Part shown: positions 45,793 through 56,907 of the stretch, in pieces
Layout: every line of letters starts with the position of its first letter
How positions within the stretch are numbered: the first letter of the stretch is position 1
Source of the DNA: Pantoea sp. At-9b
Lineage (GTDB): Bacteria; Pseudomonadota; Gammaproteobacteria; Enterobacterales; Enterobacteriaceae
Direction: 5' to 3'
Assembly (NCBI RefSeq): GCF_000175935.2
Contig: NC_014837.1
Location: 4,278,001-4,342,000, forward strand
Length of the DNA: 64,000 nt
Made by a program: the position numbers and the translations under genes
Notes under the pieces: generated by a model
Seen by the model: the letters and a program-made list of their open reading frames with translations, nothing else
Told to the model about the DNA's origin: nothing
Databases searched by the model: none

Positions 45793-46668
45793 TTATTTGG
45801 TAACCAGTTTCAGATCGACCGGGTTGATCGCCTGCACTTTTTCACCTTTCAATACTTTATCCGCAGTCTCTACGCCGATGATACCAATCTTGTCAGGCAT
45901 CTGCGCAACGGTCGCGGTCAGTTTACCTGCTTCCACCGCTTTTACACCGTCAGCGGTGCCGTCAAAACCGACCACCACCACATCGGTTTTACCGGCGGTT
46001 TGCAGTGCGCGCAGGGCGCCCAGCGCCATTTCGTCGTTCTGTGCGAACACCGCCTGCACATCCGGATGCGCCTGCAACAGGTTCTGCATCACGTTCAGAC
46101 CTTTGGTACGGTCAAAATCCGCAGGCTGGCTGGCGAGGATATTGAATTTATGTGCATCAGCAGCCTGTTTAAAGCCATCACCACGCTCACGCGCCGCTGA
46201 AGTACCGGCAATCCCCTGCAACTCGATGATTTTCGCGCCATCACCCAGTTTCTTCGCAATAAAGTCACCGGCCATTTTGCCGCCAAAGCGGTTGTCAGAT
46301 GCCACATGGCTCACCACCGTACCCTGTGACGCCACGCGGTCGAGGGTAATCACCGGGATATTTGCCTGGTTGGCCATTTTCACTGCGTTGCCAACGGCAT
46401 CAGAGTCGGTCGGGTTGATCAGCATCAGCTTGGTGCCGCGCACGGTGAGATCCTGCACGTTCGCCAGCTCTTTCGCCGGGTTGTTCTGTGAATCCAGCAC
46501 CACCAGGTTATAACCCAGCTTGTCAGCTTCTTTCTGTGCGCCATCTTTCAGCGCAACAAAGAACGGGTTGTTCAGGGTAGAAACCACCAGAGCGATAGTA
46601 TCCTTCGCCATCGCGCTGGCACTCAGAGTGGCGCCAAGAATGACGGCCAATGCGGTTAACTTTTTCAT
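45793..46668 (-). CDS. rbsB: Ribose-binding periplasmic protein
   Basis: 291 residues. Signal peptide [21 protein letters not shown] (1-21), then a type I sugar-binding fold with the ligand segments [28 protein letters not shown] and [14 protein letters not shown]. It delivers ribose to RbsAC and to the Trg chemoreceptor if present. Confidence 0.97.
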   Translation of the reverse strand: MKKLTALAVILGATLSASAMAKDTIALVVSTLNNPFFVALKDGAQKEADKLGYNLVVLDSQNNPAKELANVQDLTVRGTKLMLINPTDSDAVGNAVKMANQANIPVITLDRVASQGTVVSHVASDNRFGGKMAGDFIAKKLGDGAKIIELQGIAGTSAARERGDGFKQAADAHKFNILASQPADFDRTKGLNVMQNLLQAHPDVQAVFAQNDEMALGALRALQTAGKTDVVVVGFDGTADGVKAVEAGKLTATVAQMPDKIGIIGVETADKVLKGEKVQAINPVDLKLVTK

Positions 46669-46694
46669 TAATGCATCCTGTGTGAAGGTCAGAG

Positions 46695-47666
46695 TTATTT
46701 ACTGCTTTTGTTATCCACCAGCACTGCCAGCAGAATTACTACTGCTTTTACAATCATTTGATAGTAAGAGGAGACACCTAACAGATTGAGGCCGTTGTTC
46801 AGGAAACCGAGAATCAATGCCCCGATCAACGTACCCATGATGCGACCTTTACCGCCCGCCAGGCTGGTGCCACCCAGTACTACGGCGGCGATGGCATCCA
46901 GTTCATAACCCGTGCCCGCCGTTGGCTGTGCCGAGGAGAGACGCGCCACCTCGATGGTGCCTGCCAGCGCCGCCAGCATGCCGCACAGTGAATAGACGAT
47001 GATTTTGACGCGGTTAACATTGATACCCGACAGCCGCGTGGCCGCTTCGTTACCACCCAGCGCGTAGATATAACGTCCCAGACGCGTGTGATGCAGCATG
47101 TACCAGGCCAGCCCGAACACCACAGCCATCAACCACACCGGGGTCGGAATCCCCAGCGGACGGCCAATGCCGAACCAGCCAAACAGATCGGCGTTATCGC
47201 TAAAGCCAGTATTAATCGGGCTGCCGTCGGTGTAGACCATGGTGACGCCACGCAGCAGCAGCATCATCACCAGCGTGGCGATAAACGCCTGCACTTTGCC
47301 ACGAGCCACAATGGTGCCGGTGATACCGCCAATCGCCGCGCCCAGCGCCAGCGAAGCCGCCACCGCCACCAGCGCATTGACTTCATGACCCACGATCGAG
47401 GCCGCCACTGCACCGGTCAGCGCCAGCAACGAGCCGACGGAGAGATCGATGCCTGAGGTCAGGATGACCAGTGTCATCCCCACCGCCATAATGGCGTTGA
47501 CCGAAGTCTGCTGCAGAATGTTGAACAGGTTGGCGACGGTGAAGAAATTCGGGCTGAGGCTGGCAACCACGGCAATCAGCACAATCAGCGCAATCAGCGA
47601 TTTCTGCTCCAGCAACCAGGCTTTGCTGAACCAGCGACGGCTGGCGGGTAAGGTTTGGGTACTCAT
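46695..47666 (-). CDS. rbsC: Ribose ABC transporter permease
   Basis: 323 residues (E. coli 321) with about ten transmembrane helices. Conserved blocks are [34 protein letters not shown] and [20 protein letters not shown]. It overlaps the rbsA stop by 4 bp (ATGA). Confidence 0.97.
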   Translation of the reverse strand: MSTQTLPASRRWFSKAWLLEQKSLIALIVLIAVVASLSPNFFTVANLFNILQQTSVNAIMAVGMTLVILTSGIDLSVGSLLALTGAVAASIVGHEVNALVAVAASLALGAAIGGITGTIVARGKVQAFIATLVMMLLLRGVTMVYTDGSPINTGFSDNADLFGWFGIGRPLGIPTPVWLMAVVFGLAWYMLHHTRLGRYIYALGGNEAATRLSGINVNRVKIIVYSLCGMLAALAGTIEVARLSSAQPTAGTGYELDAIAAVVLGGTSLAGGKGRIMGTLIGALILGFLNNGLNLLGVSSYYQMIVKAVVILLAVLVDNKSSK

Positions 47667-49171
47667 ACAACTAACTCCTCGCTGTGTTGCTTACCGACTG
47701 CCGCTGCCATCAGGGATTCCTGGCTAGCCTGCTCACGGGTAAATTCGCCACTCAGATGGCCTTCATGCATCACCAGAATGCGATCGCTCATGCCCAGCAC
47801 TTCCGGCATTTCAGACGACACCAGAATGATGCTCAGCCCATCGGCTTTAAACTGGTTAATTAACTGATAAATCTCTTTTTTCGCGCCCACATCCACGCCG
47901 CGTGTTGGCTCATCAAGGATCAACACATTCGGTCGCGTCATCAGCCCACGGGCAATCGCCACTTTTTGCTGATTACCGCCAGAAAGCAGGCCAATCGGCT
48001 GTTCCATCGACGGGGTTTTCACGTTGAACAGGCGGATAAAATCACCCACCGCCAGCTGTTCTTCCGCGTGTTTCAGGCTGCCATTACCACGACTGAAGTA
48101 GCGCAATGCGGTCAGTGACATGTTTTCTTTCACCGACATGCCCAGCACCAGGCCGTCGCGTTTGCGGTCTTCGGAGATATAGACGATGCCGTTCGCCAGA
48201 CCATCCTGTGGCGCATGCGTCACCACTTCACGGCCATCCAGCGTGACTTTGCCGCCGCTACGTGGCAATGCGCCATATAACAGCTTCATCAATTCGGTGC
48301 GCCCCGCCCCCATCAGGCCGGACACGCCAAGGATTTCACCCTTACGCAGGTTAAAGCTGACGTCATGAACGCCTGGCCCGCTCAGGTTTTCCACCTGCAA
48401 GCGCACGGCGCCCGGAGCCTGGTCAAGATGCGGGTATTGCTCTTCCAGCTTGCGCCCGACCATCATCTCAATCAGGCTCTCTTCACTCAGCTCGCTGACC
48501 GGACGCTCGGCAATAAATTGACCGTCGCGGAATACCGTGACGTCATCGCAAATCTCAAAGATCTCTTTCATACGGTGGGAGATGTAGACGATGCCGCACC
48601 CCTGCGCTTTCAACTCGTTGATCACGCGGAACAATGACAGGGTTTCGGTATCGGTCAGTGCATCTGTCGGTTCATCCATAATGATGACGCGCGACTGGAA
48701 GCTAAGTACCTTGGCGATCTCGACCATCTGTTGGTCGCCAATTGACAAGTCACCCACCAGCTTATGGCTGTTAAAGCGCAGGTTCAGACGAGCCAACAGC
48801 GTATCCGCCTCGGCATACATCTTTTTCCACTCGATGCGGCCAAAACGGTTCACAAATTCGCGTCCGAGGAAGATATTCTCCGCCACGGTCAGCTGCGGGA
48901 TCAGGTTGAGTTCCTGATGAATGATGCCAATGCCCGCTTCCTGGGATGATTTGGGCCCGGAAAAGGTAGTTTCTTTGCCGAGCCAGTGCAGTGAACCGGC
49001 ATCCATGCTGTAAATACCGGTCAGCACCTTCATCATGGTGGATTTACCGGCACCATTTTCGCCCACCAGCGCCATCACCCGCCCAGGCCAGACGGCCAGT
49101 GATGCGCCTTTCAGCGCTTTCACACCGGGAAACGACTTTTCAATCCCTTTGAGTTGCAATAACGGTTGCAT
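47663..49171 (-). CDS. rbsA: Ribose ABC transporter ATPase
   Basis: 502 residues with two fused ABC domains. The first has Walker [25 protein letters not shown] and DEPTDAL. The second has a degenerate Walker A (GLMGAGRTE) but intact [16 protein letters not shown] and DEPTRGVD, the usual asymmetry of sugar importers. It energises RbsBC. Confidence 0.97.
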   Translation of the reverse strand: MQPLLQLKGIEKSFPGVKALKGASLAVWPGRVMALVGENGAGKSTMMKVLTGIYSMDAGSLHWLGKETTFSGPKSSQEAGIGIIHQELNLIPQLTVAENIFLGREFVNRFGRIEWKKMYAEADTLLARLNLRFNSHKLVGDLSIGDQQMVEIAKVLSFQSRVIIMDEPTDALTDTETLSLFRVINELKAQGCGIVYISHRMKEIFEICDDVTVFRDGQFIAERPVSELSEESLIEMMVGRKLEEQYPHLDQAPGAVRLQVENLSGPGVHDVSFNLRKGEILGVSGLMGAGRTELMKLLYGALPRSGGKVTLDGREVVTHAPQDGLANGIVYISEDRKRDGLVLGMSVKENMSLTALRYFSRGNGSLKHAEEQLAVGDFIRLFNVKTPSMEQPIGLLSGGNQQKVAIARGLMTRPNVLILDEPTRGVDVGAKKEIYQLINQFKADGLSIILVSSEMPEVLGMSDRILVMHEGHLSGEFTREQASQESLMAAAVGKQHSEELVV

Positions 49172-49178
49172 AGCGACC

Positions 49179-49598
49179 TCAGAAGGTAACGCCCGCGCTC
49201 AGGATGACATTCGCATACGGAGAACACTCTCCGCTGCGAATGACCGCCTGACTACGCTGAGTCTGTTGTTTGAACTGTTCATGACTGGTGTAACGAATAG
49301 CGATGGTATTTCCCTGGTGTCGTTGCAAGGCATCGAGCACGGCGAGCAGTGCGCTGTGGAGCTGCGGGTTGAACTGCTTGATCTCTTCCGCCATCAGAGC
49401 GCTCTCAACCTGCATCTCCTGAGTAACCACCTCAACAACCTGTAAAAACTCGGGTGTACCCGGCGTCAGCGCCAGATCGATACGTTGCGGCCCCACCGGA
49501 ATGGGCAACCCCGCATCGGCAATCGTCAGCGTATCCGTGTGTCCCAGACGGGCAATCACATGAGAGATTTCAGCGTTTAACAAGCGACCTTTTTTCAT
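49179..49598 (-). CDS. rbsD: D-ribose pyranase
   Basis: 139 residues (E. coli 139). It interconverts beta-pyranose and beta-furanose ribose so that ribokinase can act. Conserved [22 protein letters not shown] (catalytic His in ARLGHTD), IADAGLPIP and the C-terminal [11 protein letters not shown] 49598 is chosen; a frame to 49652 would run over the operator. First gene of rbsDACBKR. Confidence 0.96.
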   Translation of the reverse strand: MKKGRLLNAEISHVIARLGHTDTLTIADAGLPIPVGPQRIDLALTPGTPEFLQVVEVVTQEMQVESALMAEEIKQFNPQLHSALLAVLDALQRHQGNTIAIRYTSHEQFKQQTQRSQAVIRSGECSPYANVILSAGVTF

Positions 49599-49612
49599 TT
49601 CTTCCACTCCAC

Positions 49613-49703
49613 AGCGAAACGTTTCGCTGACCGGAGTGTATAAAAAATGCATAGCAACTCAATCCCGGCATCACGGAAATGTGATCGCCATCGAAACGTT
49701 TCG
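49613..49703 (-). promoter_or_regulatory. rbs control region with two RbsR operators
   Basis: AGCGAAACGTTTCGCT at 49613-49628 is a perfect 16-bp palindrome, and CGAAACGTTTCG at 49692-49703 is its second copy, 79 bp away centre to centre near enough. The first lies just downstream of a TATACA-like -10 (49637-49642, minus strand). Two operators allow looping, as for other LacI-family repressors. A clear CRP site was not found. Confidence 0.8.
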
Positions 49704-49905
49704 CTTGTACCAGAAAATATTTGAGTTAGGTGGATAACCAAACCACCTCAACAGACAAGGTCAGCCGAATTTTCTCAATCAACGAGAGAAACTCCCTGCG
49801 TTTCCGGCAGAAATTCCCTTCCGCTCTCTGTGTTACGTTTTTTCATCGGTAACGGAATGTGTATTTGTTGTGCGCCACCACGCAGGCATCAAAGGATTGA
49901 ACCTA

Positions 49906-50625
49906 ATGAATTTTAAAATGAAAGCAATTGCCAGCCTGAGCGCCTTATCACTGGTGGCTGCCGCCTGGGCTGATGAGGGAGAGATGGCACCAAAGGCTGA
50001 AGTGTTCGGGCCGGTCGCGATCGCCACTGCCGACTTTAGTGTTACAAGTTCAGTGGATGAATCTGTCCTGTTCGAACTGGACGCTTCCGCCAGCAAGAAT
50101 GCCGTCTCTTTTAGCTGGAAAGTGGCAGAGGGGAAAGGTGTCTTTTGGCTACAGGAAAAACCAGGAGGAGGCTGGAAGACCGAGGTTAATCAGGCCAAAG
50201 CCAAAGCCCTGGTTCCGGCCAGGCACACCGGTGTCGCGGTCTATGAAGTCAGCGTCACCGATAAAGATGGCAACATCGATACCAAACGCGTCACCATGAC
50301 CGCCACTTCCCCGTGGTATTCATCCGTGACGGAAAATCCGGCTAAACCCACTGAATTTCCGGACTGGGGTGAAGAAAATACCTATATGGCAGGCGATAAA
50401 GTCACTTTCGCCGGGATTAAGTACATCGCGACCAAATGGACACAATCGATACCCGCTAATGGTGCAGGCTGGAAGTTTGCGGACCCGGAACAGCTACGTG
50501 AATGGAATAAATCGATGTCCTATTCCAGTAAGGATAAAGTCACCTGGCAGGGGAAAGCCTGGAAGGCTGCCTACTGGACCCAGGGCAACACGCCGGGAGA
50601 ACATTCCGTCTGGCTGGAGTTATAA
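49906..50625 (+). CDS. Secreted chitin-binding-like protein with PKD-like and two CBM5/12-like modules
   Basis: 239 residues. Signal peptide about 1-22 (MNFKMKAIASLSALSLVAAA, cleavage after AWA). Then an Ig/PKD-like domain (VLFELDASASKNAVSFSWKV to YEVSVTDKDGN, about 50-130). Then two short aromatic modules of the carbohydrate-binding family 5/12 pattern: W..ENTYMAGDKVTFAGIKYIA..W and WNKSMSYSSKDKVTWQGKAWKA.YWT. There is no catalytic domain. It probably binds chitin or a similar polymer outside the cell. ATG 49906 follows GATTGAACCTA, a weak RBS. It stands alone between the rbs control region and ygiW, and E. coli has nothing here. Confidence 0.75.
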   Translation: MNFKMKAIASLSALSLVAAAWADEGEMAPKAEVFGPVAIATADFSVTSSVDESVLFELDASASKNAVSFSWKVAEGKGVFWLQEKPGGGWKTEVNQAKAKALVPARHTGVAVYEVSVTDKDGNIDTKRVTMTATSPWYSSVTENPAKPTEFPDWGEENTYMAGDKVTFAGIKYIATKWTQSIPANGAGWKFADPEQLREWNKSMSYSSKDKVTWQGKAWKAAYWTQGNTPGEHSVWLEL

Positions 50626-50655
50626 ACGGGCTGCCGCAGCAGCCCTGCCAGATCA

Positions 50656-51051
50656 TCAGGGGAGTTTCCTGACCTGTTTCACATCCAGCTCCACCGCGTT
50701 GAGCCCCTTATCCAGCTCGCCGGTCAGCTCAACACGATCTTTGGGCGAAATGGTTTGTCCATCCCAGCGTTTGTGATCGATTTCGACCTTCATGGTGCCG
50801 GTCTCATCACGGAACAGATAATCCTCTTTACCCACTTGCTTATCCAGATAACCACGCACGGTGATCCAGCTATCGTCCTTCATTGTTTCAGCCTGCTTAA
50901 CCGTCACAACGCTGGTGTTTCCAGGCTGAAAGCCACCGGCATGGTGTTGCACTGCAGGCGCATTGGGGTCAACAAATCCCCCCTGCTGTGCCGCCAGAAC
51001 CGGCGTGGAAGCCAATGCGACGATCGCGAAAAGTGCTGCATGCTTTTTCAT
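50656..51051 (-). CDS. ygiW: YgiW/VisP, periplasmic BOF-family stress protein
   Basis: 131 residues with signal peptide MKKHAALFAIVALASTPVLA. The OB-type BOF domain shows DDSWITVRGYLDKQVGKEDYLF, GTMKVEIDHKRWDGQ and DRVELTGELDKGLN. The Salmonella homologue VisP binds peptidoglycan sugar and affects lipid A modification and stress resistance. Divergent from qseBC with a QseB-type box between, as in E. coli. Confidence 0.92.
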   Translation of the reverse strand: MKKHAALFAIVALASTPVLAAQQGGFVDPNAPAVQHHAGGFQPGNTSVVTVKQAETMKDDSWITVRGYLDKQVGKEDYLFRDETGTMKVEIDHKRWDGQTISPKDRVELTGELDKGLNAVELDVKQVRKLP

Positions 51052-51108
51052 ATTTTCACCTCTTTTCCATGAATGTGCGGGATACGGAGGCTATTTCACC
51101 ATAGGGTT

Positions 51109-51124
51109 CTTAACAGGATCTTAA
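51109..51124. promoter_or_regulatory. QseB/PmrA-type box
   Basis: CTTAA-CAGGAT-CTTAA, a direct repeat with a 6-nt spacer matching the QseB consensus CTTAAN6CTTAA; read as CTTAAC-N5-CTTAAG it also fits the PmrA box. It lies between divergent ygiW and qseB and likely serves both. Confidence 0.75.
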
Positions 51125-51232
51125 GGCGGATCAATTTATTAAAATTCGTGAAAATCAGGCCAAATGTCGCGATTTATCCTGTACATGAACGCTTCTGCTT
51201 CGTATAACTCGAGGATACAGGGAGGGACTTAC

Positions 51233-51895
51233 ATGCGCATTTTATTGATTGAGGACGACAGAATAATCGGTGACGGCCTGAAAGTCGGCCTGACCAAACT
51301 CGGTTTCAGCGTGGACTGGTTCGTTTCCGGTGACGCTGGCTTTCAGGCGCTGGCATCTGCCCCCTGGGATGCCGTGATCCTTGATTTGTCGCTGCCGGAA
51401 AGAGATGGACTCGATATCCTGCGCCAGTGGCGGCAACAGGGCCAGGATGTGCCGGTGTTGATCCTCACCGCGCGCGATGCGCTCGATCAGCGGGTTCAGG
51501 GTTTGCAACTGGGCGCAGATGACTACCTGTGCAAGCCATTTGCGCTGGCCGAAGTTGCAGCACGTCTGGAAGCGCTGATCCGTCGGCGTCACGGCCAGTT
51601 ACAGCCGGAGCTGCGCCACGGCAAGGTGGTGATGTCCCCAGCCAGCCACAGCGTGCTGCTGGCAGGGGAACCGGTAACACTGAAAAGTCGTGAACTGGCG
51701 CTACTGGAGCTGTTCCTGCGCAATCCTGGTCGGGTGCTGACACGCAGCCAACTGGAGGAGAAGCTCTACAGCTGGGATGACGATGTCTCCAGTAATGCCG
51801 TGGAGGTTCACATCCATCATCTACGTAAAAAGCTCGGCAGCCAGTTTATCCGTACCGTGCATGGTGTCGGTTATACCCTGGGAGCCGCAGAATGA
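51233..51895 (+). CDS. qseB: Response regulator QseB
   Basis: 220 residues (E. coli 219). Receiver domain with acidic pocket IEDD and phosphoacceptor D51 in [13 protein letters not shown] in LCKPFAL, then an OmpR-type winged helix ([28 protein letters not shown]). ATG 51233 has GGGAGGG upstream; the frame to 51164 precedes the receiver fold. Its stop overlaps qseC (ATGA). Confidence 0.93.
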   Translation: MRILLIEDDRIIGDGLKVGLTKLGFSVDWFVSGDAGFQALASAPWDAVILDLSLPERDGLDILRQWRQQGQDVPVLILTARDALDQRVQGLQLGADDYLCKPFALAEVAARLEALIRRRHGQLQPELRHGKVVMSPASHSVLLAGEPVTLKSRELALLELFLRNPGRVLTRSQLEEKLYSWDDDVSSNAVEVHIHHLRKKLGSQFIRTVHGVGYTLGAAE

Positions 51896-53223
51896 GCCTG
51901 TTCCTGCGGCTCACCCTCGGTTTTGTGCTGCTGATTATGCTGTGCTGGGGCACCGCCAGCCTGAGCGCCTGGCATCAGACACGGGAAACCGTCAATGAAC
52001 TGTTTGATACCCAGCAAATGCTGTTCGCCAAACGCCTGCTGGCCCTTGATCCGACGACATTGCACCAAACGACGCTACCCAAAAACAACGCGTTACTGAG
52101 CCATCATCGCGGTAAACAGGATGATGACGCGCTGGCTTTTGCCATTTTTAGTCACGACGGCACGCTGCTGCTCAATGATGGCGAAAAGGGCCGGGAGTTG
52201 CAGTTCGATGACGGGCGCGATGGTTTTCGCAATGGACACCTGCGCGATGATGATGACCGCTGGCGTTTGTTGTGGCTAACCTCTCCCGACCAACGCTATC
52301 GCGTGGTGGTCGGTCAGGAGTGGGACTACCGCGACGATATGACCAGCGATTTGGCGCAAAGCAACATCCTGCCGTGGCTGATCGCGCTGCCGTTTATGCT
52401 GACCCTGCTGCTGGCGCTGGTGTGGTTTGAACTGCGCCCGCTAAAACGCCTTACCGCCTCACTCCACCAGCGTGCAGCCGATGATGCCACGCCGCTGCCG
52501 CTGGCACGCCTGCCGAAAGAAGTTCAACCGCTGGTCCAGGCACTGAACGGCCTGTTCAACCGTATGGCAGCCCTGGTACAGCGTGAACGCCGTTTTACCT
52601 CCGATGCAGCCCATGAGTTGCGCAGCCCGCTGGCGGCATTGCGGGTGCAGAGCGACGTGATCCAATTGGCGGACGACGATGAAGCGATGCGCAATCGCGC
52701 GTTACAGCAGCTGGATGCGGGGATCCTGCGTGCGACCCGGCTGGTAGATCAACTGCTGACGCTCTCCCGAGTTGAAGCGGATGATCTGCGCAGTGAATTT
52801 CAGCCGACAGCCCTGGCCCCGCTGCTGCAAAACCTGTTGGCCGAACATTTTTCCCAAGCGGAAGAGAAACATATCGATTTACAGCTGCACACCACAGCGC
52901 AACCGGTGATGAACGGTCATCAGCTGTTGCTGACATTGATGATGCGTAATCTGCTGGATAACGCGCTGCGTTATACCCCTGACGGGGGCCAGGTGACGGT
53001 CAGCCTGACGGCTGGTGCCATGATTATCGATGATAACGGTCCCGGGGTGAGCGATGAGGCGTTAGCGCGCCTCGGCGAACGTTTCTGGCGTCCACCGGGA
53101 CAAACGCAAACCGGTAGCGGGCTGGGACTCTCGATCGTGAAGAATATCGCGCAACTGCACGCCATCCGCGTTGGTTTTAGTCAGAGAACAGCTGGGGGGT
53201 TGCGCGTCACGCTAAGCTGGTAA
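51892..53223 (+). CDS. qseC: Sensor histidine kinase QseC
   Basis: 443 residues. Two transmembrane helices (about 5-25 and 160-182) flank a periplasmic domain, followed by a HAMP-like linker, the phosphorylated His in [16 protein letters not shown] box [17 protein letters not shown] and GSGLGLSIV. In E. coli QseC responds to adrenergic signals/AI-3 and phosphorylates QseB. The periplasmic part here is Asp-rich (DDDRW), so ligand specificity may differ. Convergent with kup, 18 bp apart. Confidence 0.93.
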   Translation: MSLFLRLTLGFVLLIMLCWGTASLSAWHQTRETVNELFDTQQMLFAKRLLALDPTTLHQTTLPKNNALLSHHRGKQDDDALAFAIFSHDGTLLLNDGEKGRELQFDDGRDGFRNGHLRDDDDRWRLLWLTSPDQRYRVVVGQEWDYRDDMTSDLAQSNILPWLIALPFMLTLLLALVWFELRPLKRLTASLHQRAADDATPLPLARLPKEVQPLVQALNGLFNRMAALVQRERRFTSDAAHELRSPLAALRVQSDVIQLADDDEAMRNRALQQLDAGILRATRLVDQLLTLSRVEADDLRSEFQPTALAPLLQNLLAEHFSQAEEKHIDLQLHTTAQPVMNGHQLLLTLMMRNLLDNALRYTPDGGQVTVSLTAGAMIIDDNGPGVSDEALARLGERFWRPPGQTQTGSGLGLSIVKNIAQLHAIRVGFSQRTAGGLRVTLSW

Positions 53224-53241
53224 CGGACGCGCAGAACAACG

Positions 53242-55110
53242 TTAAATCTCGACCTGGGTGCCCAGTTCAATCACCCGGTTAGGTGGGATTTCAAACTGAT
53301 CCGGTGCACGCAGCGCATTGCGTTGCAGAGCGAGGAACAGCTTGCCGCGCAGACGCAGATACCAAGGACGGTCGCCAATAATCAGTGATTCATGCGACAT
53401 AAAGAATGAGGTTTCCATCATGCGACAGTTCAGCCCTTCCAGCCCGCAGCGATGGAAAATCTCTTCGACATTAGGCGTTTCTCGCCAGCCGTAGCTGGCC
53501 ACGACGCGCCAGAATGTCGGTGACAGCTGCTCAATGGTGACGCGTCTGACGTTATGCACATAGGGTGCATCTTCAGTACGCAAGGTCAGCAGCACCACGC
53601 GTTCATGCAACACTTTGTTGTGCTTGAGATTATGTAGCATGGCAAACGGGATCACATTTAACGCACGCGACATATACACCGCCGTACCCGGTACACGCAC
53701 CGGCGGCGATTTCTCCAGCGAGGCAATCATCGCTTCGAGCGAGTTGCCGTGTTCATGCATACGACGCAACAGGCGGAAGCGCTCGCTTTTCCAGGTGGTC
53801 ATAACAATAAACATCACCAGCGCCAGACACAGCGGCAGCCAACCGCCGGAGAAGATTTTCACCAGGTTGGCGGAGAACAGCGAGATATCAATGCACAGCA
53901 GCGCCACCAAAATTAAGCTGACGACAATTTTATTCCAGTGCCAGTTTTTGATCGCCACGGTGCAGGAAAGAATGGTGGTCAGCACCATCGTGCCGGTTAC
54001 CGCGATCCCGTATGCCGCTGCCAGATTGCTGGAGTGTTCAAAGCTGACGATGACAATCAGCACCGCGAAGTAGAGCAGCCAGTTGATTACCGGCACATAG
54101 ATTTGGCCGGATTCCATCTCAGAGGTATGGATAATGCGCATCGGCGGCAGATAGCCGAGACGCACCGCCTGACGCGTTAACGAGAAGACGCCGGAAATCA
54201 CCGCCTGCGAAGCAATGACCGTGGCCAGTGTGGCGAGGATCAGTAACGGAATCAGCGCCCAGTCCGGAGCCAACAGGAAGAACGGGTTTTTGATGGTTTC
54301 AGGATGTGCCAGCAGCAACGCGCCCTGGCCAAAATAGTTCAACACCAGCGACGGCAGCACCACCGCGACCCAGGCCAGACGAATCGGTAACTTACCGAAG
54401 TGCCCCATATCGGCATACAGCGCTTCTACGCCGGTAATCGATAAGACAACAGCCCCGAGCGCAAAGAAGGAGATAGTTTTGTAATGCAGGAAGAAGTTAA
54501 CCGCATGTGACGGGTTAAGTGCCTGCAATACTTCCGGATTTTTGATGATGCTGTTGGCACCCAGCACCGCCAGCACGATAAACCACAACAGCATCACCGG
54601 GGCAAACAGCTTACCCACAATCCCCGTGCCGTGCTTCTGAATAATAAACAGCAGCGTCAGCACCGTGATCGACAAAGGGACAATCCAGGGATCGAGCGAA
54701 GGCGCAGCAATCTCCAGACCTTCAATCGCGGACATCACCGAGATCGCCGGGGTAATCACCACTTCGCCATAGAAGAAGCTGCCGCCAATCAATCCCATGA
54801 TCACCAGAATCGCTGTGGCTCTGGCTCCGGTATTACGCCCGGCCAGCGACATCAGCGTCAAAATCCCCCCTTCACCGGCGTTATCAGCGCGCATTACGTA
54901 GCTGATGTATTTCAGTGACACCACCAGAATCAGCAGCCAGAAAATAAGAGAAAGGAAGCCGAATACCGCATCACGTTCCACACCAAAACCAAACTGGCCG
55001 GAGAGGCATTCGCGCAAGGTATAAAGTGGACTGGTGCCAATATCGCCATACACCACGCCGATTGCGGCCAGCGTGACAGCGCCAAGGGACTGCTTGTTTT
55101 CCGAGCTCAT
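53242..55110 (-). CDS. kup: Low-affinity K+ transporter Kup
   Basis: 622 residues, exactly E. coli length. 12 membrane helices and a cytoplasmic C-terminal domain. Family blocks are [16 protein letters not shown] at the N-terminus, [11 protein letters not shown] and [17 protein letters not shown]. It imports K+ (and Cs+) by proton symport at low pH. Confidence 0.97.
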   Translation of the reverse strand: MSSENKQSLGAVTLAAIGVVYGDIGTSPLYTLRECLSGQFGFGVERDAVFGFLSLIFWLLILVVSLKYISYVMRADNAGEGGILTLMSLAGRNTGARATAILVIMGLIGGSFFYGEVVITPAISVMSAIEGLEIAAPSLDPWIVPLSITVLTLLFIIQKHGTGIVGKLFAPVMLLWFIVLAVLGANSIIKNPEVLQALNPSHAVNFFLHYKTISFFALGAVVLSITGVEALYADMGHFGKLPIRLAWVAVVLPSLVLNYFGQGALLLAHPETIKNPFFLLAPDWALIPLLILATLATVIASQAVISGVFSLTRQAVRLGYLPPMRIIHTSEMESGQIYVPVINWLLYFAVLIVIVSFEHSSNLAAAYGIAVTGTMVLTTILSCTVAIKNWHWNKIVVSLILVALLCIDISLFSANLVKIFSGGWLPLCLALVMFIVMTTWKSERFRLLRRMHEHGNSLEAMIASLEKSPPVRVPGTAVYMSRALNVIPFAMLHNLKHNKVLHERVVLLTLRTEDAPYVHNVRRVTIEQLSPTFWRVVASYGWRETPNVEEIFHRCGLEGLNCRMMETSFFMSHESLIIGDRPWYLRLRGKLFLALQRNALRAPDQFEIPPNRVIELGTQVEI

Positions 55111-55410
55111 AGAGTTATCTTTTGTTGGAGTCGATCAGGCGGTTGCCGACCGCTCTGGCCATCAAAAAGCGCACAGTATGCACATATTCCCAAAAAAACC
55201 TACCCTTACAAACATACAACATGGCGCGAGCGACGCGGTTTTTCGCCGCAAAATCCGGCAAAAATACGCCGGAACAGGCGAGTAGCCTCGCTTCAACCTT
55301 CTGAAACAAAAAAGCTGACGGCTATCAACGCTTTCACGCATGATAATCAGTAGAGTAATGCGCTCGCCAGAATGCGATGGCACCAGGATCAGAAGGACAA
55401 TGATGTGATT
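55111..55410. other. kup-ravA divergent intergenic region
   Basis: 300 bp with promoters for kup and ravA expected. Short ORFs on both strands look like noise. No strong operator or terminator recognised. Confidence 0.4.
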
Positions 55411-56907
55411 ATGGCTCAACCCCATCTTTTGGCAGAAAGAATTTCTCGCCTGAGCAACGCCCTGGAAAAAGGGTTGTATGAACGGCATCATGCGATCCGC
55501 CTTTGCCTGTTAGCCGCGCTGAGTGGCGAAAGCGTCTTTTTGCTCGGGCCGCCGGGTATCGCCAAAAGCCTGATCGCCCGCCGCCTGAAGTACGCTTTCC
55601 AGCATGCCCGCGCCTTTGAATACCTGATGACGCGTTTCTCCACTCCCGAAGAAGTTTTTGGTCCCCTCTCTATCCAGGCATTAAAAGATGAAGGTCGCTA
55701 TCAACGTCTGACCAAAGGCTATCTGCCGGATGCCGAAATCGTCTTTTTGGATGAGATCTGGAAAGCCGGCCCGGCGATTCTGAATACCCTGCTCACCGCC
55801 ATCAACGAACGCCGTTTCCGTAATGGCGACAGCGAAGATAAGATCCCGATGCGTCTGCTGGTGACCGCCTCTAACGAACTACCGGAAGCCGACAGCGGGC
55901 TGGAAGCCCTGTATGACCGTATGCTGATTCGTCTGTGGCTCGATAATGTGCACGAAAAACAGAACTTCCGCAGCATGCTGACCCACCAGCAGGATGAAAG
56001 CGTCAATCCGGTGGCAGAATCGTTGTGCATCAGTGATGAAGAGTATCATCAGTGGCAGCAAGGCATCAGTCAGGTCAGCTTGCCGGATCACGTATTTGAG
56101 CTGATCTATCAGCTGCGTCAGCAGCTGGAGAATCTGCCTGATGCACCTTATATCTCCGACCGCCGCTGGAAGAAAGCCATCCATCTGTTACAGGCCAGCG
56201 CGTTCTACAGTGGTCGCGTCGCGATTGCCCCGTTGGATCTGATCCTGTTGAAAGATTGCCTGTGGCATGACGTCACGTCAATGAAACTGCTGGATCGCGA
56301 AATCGATGCGTTGATGACGCAACACGCCTGGCAACAACAACCGATGCTGATGAAGCTCCAGCAGATCAAAGCACGGCGACTGGCGCTGCAACAGCAGCAA
56401 AGCGTGGCCCAGGCGCTGACGCTGGAGAAGCACAGCGGCATGTTCAGCCGCAAACCCCATTATGAATTGCCTGCCACGCTCGGCGATGAGCAACTGACGT
56501 TGATGCTGCAACAACCGTTGATGCTGCATGATATGCAGGTCAGTCATGTGTTGATCAGCCGCGAAGCACTGAGCCAATGGCTGCTGAAGGGCGGTGAAAT
56601 TCGCGGCAAGCTCAACGGCATTGGCTTTGCGCAGACACTCGATCTGCTGGTGGACGCTCATCATTGCCTGACATTACGTGATGTCAGCCTACAGGCAACG
56701 CGTCTGACACTGCCAGGTGCCAGCACCAGTAACGAACTGCCGCAGGAAATCGTTGATGAGTTTGACGCCCTGGATAACCAGTTGCGCGCTCAGCGCACGC
56801 TGTTCAGCCAGCACCAGCGCTGCCTGTTTATCAGCGATGACTGGCTGGCGCGCATTGAGACCAGCCTGCAAGATGTGGCAGAACAGTTGAAACAGGCGCG
56901 TAAATGA
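55411..56907 (+). CDS. ravA: MoxR-type AAA+ ATPase RavA
   Basis: 498 residues (E. coli 498). Walker [10 protein letters not shown], Walker [11 protein letters not shown] and sensor 1 TASNELPE are in the first 200 residues. A C-terminal LARA domain follows, which in E. coli binds the lysine decarboxylase LdcI. With ViaA it acts on respiratory complexes and affects aminoglycoside sensitivity. ATG 55411 ([11 protein letters not shown]) aligns with E. coli. The in-frame GTG at 55405 has better RBS spacing, so the real start may be two codons earlier. Its stop overlaps viaA (ATGA). Confidence 0.95.
   Translation: MAQPHLLAERISRLSNALEKGLYERHHAIRLCLLAALSGESVFLLGPPGIAKSLIARRLKYAFQHARAFEYLMTRFSTPEEVFGPLSIQALKDEGRYQRLTKGYLPDAEIVFLDEIWKAGPAILNTLLTAINERRFRNGDSEDKIPMRLLVTASNELPEADSGLEALYDRMLIRLWLDNVHEKQNFRSMLTHQQDESVNPVAESLCISDEEYHQWQQGISQVSLPDHVFELIYQLRQQLENLPDAPYISDRRWKKAIHLLQASAFYSGRVAIAPLDLILLKDCLWHDVTSMKLLDREIDALMTQHAWQQQPMLMKLQQIKARRLALQQQQSVAQALTLEKHSGMFSRKPHYELPATLGDEQLTLMLQQPLMLHDMQVSHVLISREALSQWLLKGGEIRGKLNGIGFAQTLDLLVDAHHCLTLRDVSLQATRLTLPGASTSNELPQEIVDEFDALDNQLRAQRTLFSQHQRCLFISDDWLARIETSLQDVAEQLKQARK

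Noticed and set aside
49670..49690. Possible CRP site upstream of rbsD
   Set aside because: The motif here is TCAC-N6-GTGA, the reverse arrangement of the CRP consensus TGTGA-N6-TCACA, and the next GTGA has only a poor second half.
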